Shown one piece after another: positions 1-8,087 of a DNA stretch of 20,482 bases (position 1 is the first letter of the stretch; each line of letters starts with the position of its first letter). Made by a program: the position numbers and the translations under genes. The DNA comes from Hymenopellis radicata. Its lineage: Eukaryota > Basidiomycota > Agaricomycetes > Agaricales > Physalacriaceae. The notes under the pieces were generated by a model that worked only from the letters and a program-made list of their open reading frames with translations, did no database searches and was not told the origin of the DNA. The DNA lies in assembly GCA_015501595.1 (NCBI GenBank), contig JADNRX010000843.1, positions 1 through 20,482 of the forward strand. Direction: 5' to 3'.

Positions 1-53
1 CCGTGGTTGGTATAAAGCTTCAAGAACGCTGTTGGCACTCCAGCGTTCCAGTC

Positions 54-1689
54 ATGGCTACCTCTCTTCTGACCAAACTCTATGAGTACTTCTTCGCGCC
101 GGCTGTAGCTGACCCGCCGCTTTATGAGTTCCCTGCTGGCACCAACGAAGACTGTATGTCACTTTTTCTTCGCGCTGTTGTCAGACTGACGCGTTATTCA
201 GTGGAATACGCTGATCTTGCTATCATCGACTTATCCAAGGCTTCGACCGAGCAAGGACGAATCGAACTCACAGAACAAGTCTGTCGCGCTATGCATGAAA
301 CTGGGTTATTCAAGTTTGACTACATCAATTGTATCTCCTTGCCTTACCGTCATCAGGTTCTTCTACGTTGTCAACCACGGATATAGCACTGAACAGGTTA
401 CTTCACCTCACCCTCATTGCATATGCGGCTTAATGAAGATTATGTAGACGCGGCGAATTTTCTCCATCGCGAACATGACGTTCGACGATGTCGACGACAA
501 TGAGAAGACTAAATATCAAGCCAAGGCGCCCGATGTTTATCAAGGGTATAAGCCGAAGCAGACATGGGTGAGATTGCTCACATATTCATGCATTCTTTCG
601 CTGACAGATACTGCAGCTAATCAATAACGGTGTTCGGGACCAGATTGAGCATTACAATAGTACGGTTCCAGTTTTGTTTCCTCTGTTTTCGCTTACTCTC
701 CGCCACTAGTCAACAAGAACGTCTATGAGCAAGAACACCCAGCGATTCTTCGTCCATATCTGAAGCATATGGATGACTTCGTGCGCCATAATCACATGAA
801 CATTGTCCATCCTATCCTCCGGTTCGTGATTCATGTACCGAACGACTGAAGACGTGTTAACGTAAATTACAACAGCATCCTAGCGCGTGGTTTGGGGCTT
901 CCTGAGGAGACTCTAGTTAAGCAACATCAGTTCGATACTCGCGGCGAATCATCAGGTCAGTACTGTTCCATTCCGTTATCAGACATGAATTAAAACGCGT
1001 TTTCAGTGAGGTTCATGAAATAGTTGGTATCTGATAAGCAAATTTAGAGCTGCCGTTGATTCATTTCATAGCTACAACCGCACTAAGGACGAAGAGGAGA
1101 AAACGAAGAACGTCTGGCTGAAAGGCCATCACGGTACTTATTTTTTGAATGGTAATGTGCTTCTCTTCTGATGATTTCCCACAGACATTGGCAGTGTGAC
1201 TATCTTGTGGTCCCAGCCTGTCGGCGGTCTGCAGATTCTATCGCCTGATGGCAAATGGAGATGGGTCAAACATCTCGATAATGCTCTGGTTAGTCGAGGT
1301 TGTTATCAGTTACCCCTCTTTCAAAGTGACATTCGTGGAAGGTTGTCAATGCAGGAGACGGGATTGACTTCTTGTGTGGAGGATATTACCCGCCGACTCG
1401 TCATCGCGTCATTCAACCACCGAAGGACCAACACCATATCGACAGACTTGGCCTCTTCTATTTCAGCTATGCAGACGACGATGTCGAATTGCGCCCTCAC
1501 GCAGAGAGTCCTGTGTTGCAGCAAATTGGTATCAAGCATCTTGTTGCGCCGGGGGAAGCTTTCCCTACGATGCAACAATGGAGGAAAGGACGCGTCGGCT
1601 CTTATGGAAAGACCGTTCTCAAGGAAGGCAAAGATAAGGGCGTCGAGGAGGAACTTGTGTGCGGTGTTGTGGTCAAGCATTACAATTGA
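54..1689 (+). CDS. 2-oxoglutarate/Fe(II)-dependent dioxygenase, isopenicillin N synthase-like
   Basis: Eleven exons (54-153, 202-304, 357-396, 448-567, 617-659, 710-821, 876-955, 1007-1022, 1072-1133, 1185-1288, 1342-1689) join to a clean 375-residue frame. All ten introns are GT-AG and 48-54 bp long. The family signature is clear: an N-terminal DIOX_N region (AIIDLSKAS, then ETGFFYVVNHG), and a double-stranded beta-helix core with the iron triad H224-x-D226 (in KGHHDIGS) and H281 (in PTRHRV). R295 (DRLGLFYFS) sits where the co-substrate carboxylate is bound. Length is normal for fungal members. These enzymes couple 2-oxoglutarate decarboxylation to oxidation of a small molecule, probably in the cytosol; the substrate cannot be read from sequence. 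Exon 8 is only 16 nt. The ATG at 54 is chosen because the frame leads straight into the conserved N-terminus. A decayed paralogue lies downstream. Confidence 0.93.
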
Positions 1690-2393
1690 TCCTCGTGTCC
1701 TTATCCAAGTACGATATGCCCAGTTCTCTTTTCGAATCTCTACAGCCTTCCTTATTTGACCGTGCCTCAACAGCTTTTGCCGGCATTTGTGCTTCTTCAA
1801 TATCAAGATCTGAAGAAGTCGCATTGCGGTCACCGGAGCGTTTCTCTGCTGTCACAAACATTGATCATTTGGTTGTCTTCCCCGGCCACCCACTTTCAAC
1901 ACCGTAGTCTACGCGTTCATTCGAGCAATCTATCTCGGGATGCATACTTCGACAGCTGTGAATGTCCTGAATGTCCTGCCGGTGGCAGCGAACGCAATGG
2001 TTTCCCCCTCGCAGCAAGACGCACATCTTCGTCTTGTCGTCTACATAGCCTCCTTGCTGCGCACTGCGCATATTCGCGCAGTCGAGTCGTAGCCGTCATG
2101 TGACCCGTCCTGGAGGGGCGCACCTCTGTCGAGTTCACGAGACCGAAACTACTAGAGCCGCCCTCGCCACGCTACAAGAGACCGCCACTCAGATTTCCTA
2201 GCGTGCTGCGTCGCAATACTTACAGCATTTGAAGATCGAAAGCAACGCGAAAGAAATTCGAACGTCTTGCTAGCAGACGAATTACTCAGCTTTCTAGTGT
2301 GGCACGGAGACTGTTGTTGTTGAAACGACATCGTAAAATTGGCCTCTGGCAGCGGTTGTTTCTCTGAAGTCAGCTACATCCTGAAGGCTCAGC
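1690..2393. other. Intergenic region with possible coding remnants
   Basis: About 700 bp between the dioxygenase stop and its decayed paralogue. No open frame here has a recognisable product. The first 110 bp resemble the sequence after the pseudogene stop (3184-3310): both share a 'tctacagc' stretch and 'gccggcat' followed by a pyrimidine-rich run, suggesting the duplication carried some 3' flank. A 48-bp stretch at 2187-2234 closely resembles codons in the small zinc-knuckle gene (5661-5708) and would encode TQIS-stop-RAASQ, so a scrap of a related gene may be present. Otherwise nothing supportable. Confidence 0.4.
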
Positions 2394-3183
2394 GGGCGAT
2401 CGTCGACATATCCAAGGCGACAACTGAGCACTTGACCGAGCAAAGCAAAATCGGGCTCACGGAGCAAGTATGCCATGCTCTGCGGGAAATAGGGTTCGTT
2501 TAATGTCCTTGCGTCGTTCATACGATCTTGATTCTTGTCAATGATGCGCCATCGCCAGATTTTTCTACGCAGTGCGCAACAAGTTGCTTCCGTTTATCTC
2601 GATCGCTCGTACAGTCTGAATGACGCATAGACTCGCAAGATTTTCTCAATCGCGAATATGGCATTTGACGACGTCGACGAAGAAGAAAAGCTCAAGTATA
2701 CGGGCAAGTCGCCGGAAATATATCAAGGGTATAAACCGAGGCGGACATGGGTACATTTTCTCCTACATCTTACACTCATGGGCATCATAGCTAATCAAAT
2801 GGCGTTCGAGACAAGGTTGAACAACACAACGGTGCGGACCCTGCTAGTTCCGACCTTTTCATTTCTCTGATTCTAGTCCTCAGTCAATAAAAATGTTTAC
2901 AACCAAGGGCATGCAGCGGGCCCTTCAAGACCTGAAGCATATTGTCGACTTCCTCGCGAATGACGACGTGGAATTGCGCCTTCACTTCAACTTGGAGAGA
3001 CCTGTATTACAGCGAGTTGGAATTAAGCACCTCGCCAAGCCGGGAGAAGTTGTTCCGACAGTGCGACAATAGCTGAGAGAGGGACGCGTTGGATCGTACG
3101 GTAAGACGGTCTTCAAGAAAAACAGGGATAAAGGAGTTGAGGAGGAATTCATATGCGGTGTTTTAGTTAAACACTACAACTGA
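2394..3183 (+). pseudogene. Decayed 2OG-Fe(II) dioxygenase paralogue, catalytic core deleted
   Basis: Collinear pieces of the upstream dioxygenase are readable. They are AIVDISKATTE and QVCHALREIG (2394-2490), FFYAV after an intron (about 2561), then SIANMAFDDVDEEEK to YKPRRTW (about 2645-2750). After two more intron-like gaps comes VNKNVYNQGH (about 2884), and the C-terminal part DDVELRLHF...KHYN runs to the stop at 3183. The sequence jumps from the equivalent of residue ~175 (LKHIVDFLA) directly to the DDVELR segment near residue 306. The whole iron- and 2-oxoglutarate-binding core (HxD, distal His, Arg) is therefore missing. A tryptophan codon has become TAG at 3070-3072, and a frameshift lies near 2925. 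Exon and intron order match the intact gene, so this is a DNA-level duplicate, not a retrocopy. It cannot encode an active enzyme. Confidence 0.9.
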
Positions 3184-3355
3184 TAGCTCTAACTGAATAT
3201 GTACCATCTACCAATGTATTTGTATGCCGTGTTTACCAACCTCTACAGCATGCCCTGCTTTCCTCATCCGCCGCTTTCGTATGCCGGCATGCTATTTCTT
3301 CACCATCATTTGGGGAACAGCCTCATCAGTGTCTGTTGCTGTAATACAGCGCTGC

Positions 3356-4752
3356 TCAGGTCGCCATCACAGACGTCAACCATTGCCGGACGTCGCTTGT
3401 CTGGCCGTCTTCCTCCTGTGCGCTTGCCTCGTGTGCAACACCGTAACGACTCCCTTCTAGTGATTTGCCCAGGGACGGAAACCTCGGAATATGACAGCTC
3501 AGTATCACTCCGTGTTTAGCGCGAATCGCGGCTTCCTAACGGATAGTTCAAAGGTATGCTGAATCAAGATGAGGATCGAACATACGACATGGCCCCATGT
3601 GAAGTGTTTGTTTATATTGTACGTGAATTCTGGCGTCTGACCATAGGCCCATTCCCAAGTCTACAGCCCATTGAGCAAATGCAGAAAGATAACGATAAGG
3701 TAATGGACATACGGTTAGTTCTGACATGCCCTTTTGGATGTCCTCGTTTTTTGCTTTCGATTGCTGTTACGCGTTGTACGGGACTTGCCTATTCTTTCAT
3801 TAATTCATTAACGGGTATAGGGAAGCGGAAGAGGACGGACATCCGAGAAGGCTTCACGGAAGGCGTGTACCACAGCGTCAGAAAATGATCCGTGTGTGAT
3901 AGTGGGGTCGTGCTGTTGGAGATTGCATACTGGCGAGCGCACGGATGCAACGCCTTTCGTATTCATGGAGGCCTAGACGTGATATCAATGAACATCGTTC
4001 GACAGCACCAAACTACATTGGATGATGGTCATCAAGAGCCACACCGACATCTTACTTTATCAGTTCGTAACAGATCTCCAAGGGTTTCCAGATGGGTGGA
4101 TATTAGCATGGTTCCGTGATGATACGCGCGTTTGTTCACTATCTTATACGCAGATCCCGAGACGTGTCTCTTCATGAGCATTCTATAATAATCACTGCAG
4201 AAGCAGAAAACTTATCTTGTTCCCTCTTACGCACAGGTCATTTCGATCATTTAGCTCCGCATCAACCTGCAACGCGCGCACAGCGCGTAGGATGATCTGC
4301 CCCGTGACGTTACGGTCGAACGAGGTGCGTGGAAGATGTATAGAGAAGTTGGTGTTGCCCAGGTCCTAACCAGGTCAGATAAATGAAATGGACAAACTAG
4401 AACAGCTTACATGATATACTGTTCCTCCGCCGCTTCGTCTTCGTATGAAGGGTATTCCCCGCTGATGAAGTACTGGGAAGTTCACCTCTTTCCATGGGTT
4501 TTGATTCCTGCCAATTACAACGCATGGCTCGTCACGGTAGATGAATAGGAGCGGGGCTTCTGGAGATTTTTTGTGGAATAACCTAGATACGTGTACTGAG
4601 AAATGTGTGCACGGTCCAACAGAATTCTCCCACCAGTCCTCAAAAGAGAGATTGAAATAAGGATCGGTGGAGTCTGAGAGATATATCGAGTGGTCAACAG
4701 ACGTCGAATACCGCCGAATGTTTCGACCGAAAGATGCTCTGAGCGAAAGCAT
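3356..4752 (-). CDS. Mitochondrial lipoate-protein ligase (LplA/Aim22/LIPT1 family)
   Basis: Eight minus-strand exons (4634-4752, 4411-4582, 4231-4365, 4056-4169, 3813-3972, 3713-3753, 3586-3660, 3356-3535) give a 331-residue frame. The N-terminus (MLSLRASFGRNIRRYST) is Arg/Ser-rich without acids, like a mitochondrial presequence. Family motifs appear in order: FNLSFEDW, EPCVVIGRNQNPW, RRRSGGGTVYHDLGNTNFS (from residue 87), LNDRNDLC, VSGSAYKIVNKRAYHHGTML, TKGVASVRSPV, WAYGQTPEFTY and IRAKHGVILSC. The family transfers lipoyl groups to the E2 and H proteins of mitochondrial dehydrogenases. The exon 3/4 junction is the least certain: the acceptor before codon 143 keeps frame and the VSGSAY block but leaves a slightly short loop. 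In this model the lysine normally just before VSGSA is His144. The gene converges on the dioxygenase pseudogene, 172 bp away. Confidence 0.92.
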
Positions 4753-5453
4753 ATGTATTCCCCAGAAGACAGAGTGAGAGCAAGCTGAGAGAAAGCTTAA
4801 CGAGTATGGCAGATATGGTGAGCAATCATCAGCGTGTTGTCCTCGTAACTTGGGATCGACGTGTTGGGGAAAGAAAGACGCGTAGCCATCATGTGACGAC
4901 CAATACCGGAAGTCGGCCCGGCATCCCTAACCTCAACTCTTGCCAGCGAGACACTGTATTCCAGGACCTACTATTCCTAATCGAAGGCACTGGGCCGCAG
5001 CTCTGGAGCTATCCTCAATCTCTCTGCCGAACTGACACAAGGCCGACTCTCAACTCTTCAGTCAACTCGAACTGCGTACCATCTGTGTCTTTATGCAACT
5101 TTGGGAACAAGGCCTTTTTTTCAAATGTACATATACGCGTATGAATGAAGAGCCTCTTCCAATATCTTGGCCATGTACAACTCTTGGATCTCGTCTCTCA
5201 ATGACCATCGCGTTCGAAGATGTCCTGGACGAAATGGGGAAGCGGCATGATGGATCACGTTGCCATTTTACTTTTCAGGCCTGACGCCTGCGAAGCTTCC
5301 ACACTAGCCGAATCTTGAATCAAACCGCCACCCTCAGGCGCATCTGGTTTGGCTCTTGTCCTTCCGTTTTCTTTCAAGTGCCGAACGCCACCAGGTACGC
5401 ATTTCTTAGTCCGAATCGGCGGGTTTATGTACTAACAGGCTTACGTCCCACAG
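4753..5453. other. Divergent intergenic region with a leader intron for the downstream gene
   Basis: About 640 bp separate the lipoate ligase start (minus) from the transcribed leader of the plus-strand small gene at 5454. Open frames at 4806-5144 and 5093-5284 have no recognisable motif and look fortuitous. At 5395-5453 there is a textbook intron (GTACGC donor, a TACTAACAGG branch site, CCCACAG acceptor) ending directly before the ATG at 5454. It is best read as a 5'UTR intron. Confidence 0.55.
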
Positions 5454-5884
5454 ATGTCTACCCCGCATCGGTCTTCTACCGCCACCACGCTCTCCAGTGG
5501 GCGCAAGAAGCCGTGCTGCACCAAATGCGGCATGCTCATGGAAGGCCACAAAGGCAATCCGAAGGTCTGCCCGTCCGAGCTGGTCGCGTACAACGATACC
5601 CTCCTGAATCCTTCTGTGAGCACCAATGGGAAAGGGAGGGCACGTACGCGCCGGGCTACGACTCAGATTAGCAAGCGCGCTGCGTCGCAGACTTGGCAGC
5701 GCATGAAGACCACTGAATCATCCTGTGAATATACGGGAGAGCGCATGTCGGGGAGCATTGGCTCGGACGCTGAGATGATGCATAACATGCGAGGATGGCG
5801 ACTTGGGCGCAGATCGCTTTTGCGGGTGCTATGGGAGGGCTTGTCGTACTAGCGGGGCTGAGTCTTATGCCTGTGGCTGCGTGA
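5454..5884 (+). CDS. Small zinc-knuckle-like protein with C-terminal membrane segment
   Basis: Two exons (5454-5746 and 5794-5884) encode 127 residues. Near residues 20-40 the sequence CCTKCGMLMEGHKGNPKVCP has the spacing of a short zinc-binding motif (CxxC, then GHK, then CP) seen in many small basidiomycete proteins. The middle is basic and Ser/Thr-rich (ARTRRATTQISKRAASQ). In exon 2 the frame ends with a hydrophobic stretch (WAQIAFAGAMGG, then LVVLAGLSLMPVAA), which would be a tail membrane anchor. The start follows immediately after a strong intron acceptor. The internal intron has a weak GTCGGG donor; without it the frame continues to a stop at 5852 and gives 132 residues with an Arg-rich tail instead. 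The anchored version is preferred because exon 2 reads as a clean membrane helix. Function unknown. Confidence 0.55.
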
Positions 5885-6168
5885 AGAAATGTACAGGCCA
5901 TGAAGAAATGAAGAAGAGTCGAAGTGTATTATATGTATCATCACCACTATGCTTTCCTGGCTTTCATGTTATCTATGTGTATGTACCTTGTTATGAACTG
6001 CTTTCTTTGTGCTGTATCTGGATGAAGATGGGTAGACCTGGCAGAGACAAGGTCATTGGCAGAAAGAGAACAAGGACCTCATCATTAAAGGCAGCGACGA
6101 GTCCGTGAAGCTTTCATTATATATCCTTCCGACGCCGCTCACCATCCTACAACCTAAACCCGGTATAA
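5885..6168. other. Intergenic, 3' flank of the small zinc-knuckle gene
   Basis: This 284-bp stretch is AT-rich and contains no supportable gene. It presumably carries the 3'UTR of the upstream gene. A TATA-like TATAAAT is at 6164-6170, overlapping the first ATG of the next candidate frame. Confidence 0.4.
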
Positions 6169-6502
6169 ATGACGACGCCTCGAACAGCGCTGGCCCAACC
6201 GTTAACTCTCATCGACCAACATCAACAGCCAAACTGCTACGAAATGGATCACAGCTTCAGGCTCCCTTTACCTGTCCATCCCCCGAGTCTCAGAACGCTC
6301 TGTATACCAAGAATCCCCTGAAGCAGATATCCTGACCTCGTTTTTACCTACTGCCACTCGACACCATGGCCGGCGGGAATTAAGCAACTGCGATTGTATA
6401 TCTGAAGAAACTGTTACAGACTCAGAAGAGAAGTCCAGAAGCGAAAAGCGGCACAGTCGTTGCGAGCAAGAACAGGAGCAGTGGTTCATCATGCATTGCT
6501 AG
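6169..6502 (+). CDS. Doubtful small ORF in two frames
   Basis: Two overlapping plus-strand frames look partly coding. The first begins at ATG 6169 (MTTPRTALAQPLTLIDQHQQ). The second, one base out of register, is open from about 6197 to a TAG at 6500-6502; it reads TKWITASGSLYLSIPRVSER and later an acidic, Glu/Ser-rich end (SEETVTDSEEKSRSEKRHSR). No GT-AG intron of normal size links them, so a real gene here would need a frame correction or a different start. No family recognised. It converges on the minus-strand ubiquitin-like gene 66 bp downstream, and part of this sequence could be that gene's 3' flank. Confidence 0.25.
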
Positions 6503-6567
6503 TTTACAAATGGTCATATAAGGACGAATCATGCCAAGCAGGAAAATCACAACATTTCACGACAGCC

Positions 6568-7104
6568 TCAGCTTGTCTCGTCTATCGCACTCGCTTTCCT
6601 CTTCCCTTTAGACGAAGAACTCTCAGGCTGTGGATCAGGTTCTTCTCCGTCGAAGGTTGGGAGTGGCGTAAATTCTACGTCTTGCAACTCTCCTATCGGA
6701 CCAGACCATATTGGTGTCAAGTTGAGATGATAACGTCGCCAGGTGACTTACCTGTATCTGGATCGTAAAATCGCAGATATAGAATTTCCCAACTGCCTAT
6801 CCCGCAGTCCTTGATCTGCATGGAATCATTGAGAAGCCTATACTCAGAGGATCCTTTGCGAGAGACAAGTTGGCAGACTTCAAATTTTGCAGCTGGTACG
6901 TCCTTTTCGGACACGACATCGGAGGACAGAGCAGATTGAGCATCTTCCTTGAGCTCTTTAATCGTTGAAGTGGGTGTTCGCGTCAGAAAAACCGTGAGCT
7001 TATGAGACCTGATAAGAATCTGGTAGATTTTTGGCGGACCCTTGGGAGGCTGGAGAAGTACACGGTTAGGACGCGTCCAGAATGAGAGCCACGAAACTTA
7101 CCAT
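6568..7104 (-). CDS. Small ubiquitin-like-fold protein, function unknown
   Basis: Three coding exons on the minus strand (7102-7104, 6752-7049, 6568-6692) give 141 residues. The first coding exon is only the initiator ATG, followed at once by a GTAAGT donor. Exon 2 opens with PPKGPPKIYQILIRSHKLTV, which reads like the first beta-hairpin of a beta-grasp (ubiquitin-like) domain, followed by a helix (TIKELKEDAQSAL). A later conserved-looking block is YRLLNDSMQIKDCGIGSWEI, then LYLRFYDPDTG. The tail (EEPDPQPESSSSKGKRKAS) is acidic then basic and probably disordered, with a possible nuclear-localisation stretch. I cannot name the family; the ubiquitin-like fold is an inference from pattern. The gene is divergent from NDUFA8 across 118 bp. 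Both introns (52 and 59 bp) have strong sites and the summed frame is exact, so the gene itself is well supported. Confidence 0.82.
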
Positions 7105-7222
7105 TGTGCCCTTGATAGAAAGAACGAGGAAAAACGCGATCAATGATTGGTTGACGGCACATTGAAACTCCGCTTCAATAGCTCCCACTTCCCCCGACGT
7201 GCTCGTCCCCAGCAACTAGACG
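7105..7222. promoter_or_regulatory. Short shared promoter of the divergent ubiquitin-like gene and NDUFA8
   Basis: Only 118 bp separate the two start codons of oppositely oriented genes, so transcription of both must start within this stretch or in overlapping leaders. No clear TATA box is visible, which fits housekeeping genes such as a complex I subunit. Co-regulation is inferred, not shown. Confidence 0.5.
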
Positions 7223-7862
7223 ATGACGGACTCCGCGACCCCGATAGACAGTTCGTCGCCGTCAACGAGGATACAGGAGCTCGGGGCGACGAGCGGACCG
7301 CTAAAGAGCGCTGCCTTCTTCATTGGAGCGTATTGCAAGGAGTACAATGGTATGTAAGGTGTATTCGCCGGGTACTGCTGGCATTGAACGACGTCGACAG
7401 AGGATTTCATGCTCTGCAAGTCTGAGAACAGGGATCCCGGACACTGCCTCAAGGAAGGCCGCAAAGTGACGCGTTGTGCAATAGACTTGTGTGTTGAAAT
7501 ATCACGGCTCGGTGTATGCTCTGACGACGTGTACAGAATAACGAAAATGCGGGAGAACTGTGGCGAACAGTTCAAGGAGCATTGGGGCTGCCTAGAGAAG
7601 CACAACCAAGTACGCGACTTGCGCTGCTGATCGGACATGACCCACTCAACCGACCTTGACAGCAATACTACATGTGCCGCCAACCCGAACGCGTACTGAA
7701 CTCTTGCATGTTTGAAAAGCTAGTACGTTGTTCATTCATACTACGGTTTCATGATTTCAAGTCGTCTTTCAGGGTCTATTGAAGACGATACCTGGCTCAC
7801 CAGAGGGCAAGAAGCCTATACATGAAGTCGAGAAACCAATCTTTACAGGCGTTCAGAAGTAA
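7223..7862 (+). CDS. NDUFA8: NADH:ubiquinone oxidoreductase (complex I) subunit, NDUFA8/PGIV family
   Basis: Five exons (7223-7349, 7401-7488, 7537-7609, 7663-7722, 7773-7862) give 145 residues with four perfect CX9C motifs: C38/C48, C58/C68, C80/C90 and C101/C111. This quadruple pattern, with flanking text YCKEYNEDFMLCKSE, VTRCAIDLITKMRENC, HWGCLEKHNQ and CRQPERVLNSCMFEKLGL, identifies the accessory complex I subunit NDUFA8 (19-21 kDa subunit). It is imported into the mitochondrial intermembrane space by the Mia40 disulfide relay and sits on the membrane arm of the complex. The C-terminus (IPGSPEGKKPIHEVEKPIFT) also fits fungal members. All four introns (48-58 bp) are GT-AG and the frame is exact. 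The start is the first ATG of the frame and gives the expected N-terminal length. It converges on the F-box gene 225 bp downstream. Confidence 0.96.
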
Positions 7863-8087
7863 CCCTTGTAATGCGCTGTAATCTAATTCAAGTTCTTCTC
7901 TTCTCGGGCAACCATTTTTCGATTGACAGGGCGCAACATGCACTTCACGACTATAAATGGACACTCGTTCATCTCAAGGAAGTTACTGGGGGATTTTATG
8001 GACTCCCTGAGGGCGCATACATGAACAGGATAATGAAGACATCATGACATTGAAGTAACTAACTACATTTCGAGCCCAAGATAATGA

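Noticed and set aside
1196..1833. Long open frames on both strands overlapping the last exons of the dioxygenase (1196-1759 plus, 1321-1833 minus)
   Set aside because: They are shadows in other frames of a well-supported coding exon and have no recognisable motifs.
54..3183. Dioxygenase pair, FAD monooxygenase and RTA1 exporters as a secondary-metabolite cluster
   Set aside because: No synthase, cyclase, ligase or P450 core gene lies between them, they are separated by housekeeping genes, and gene order gives no support for a joint pathway.
3892..3960. Plus-strand text SGVVLLEIAYWRAHG resembling a fungal protein kinase motif (GVVLLEI)
   Set aside because: It is the antisense of exon 5 of the lipoate-protein ligase (KGVASVRSPVCNL region), which is supported by a full eight-exon model; the kinase-like text has no supporting neighbours.
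4806..5284. Two overlapping plus-strand open frames upstream of the small zinc-knuckle gene
   Set aside because: No motif, no good splice structure, and the region is expected to hold divergent promoters.
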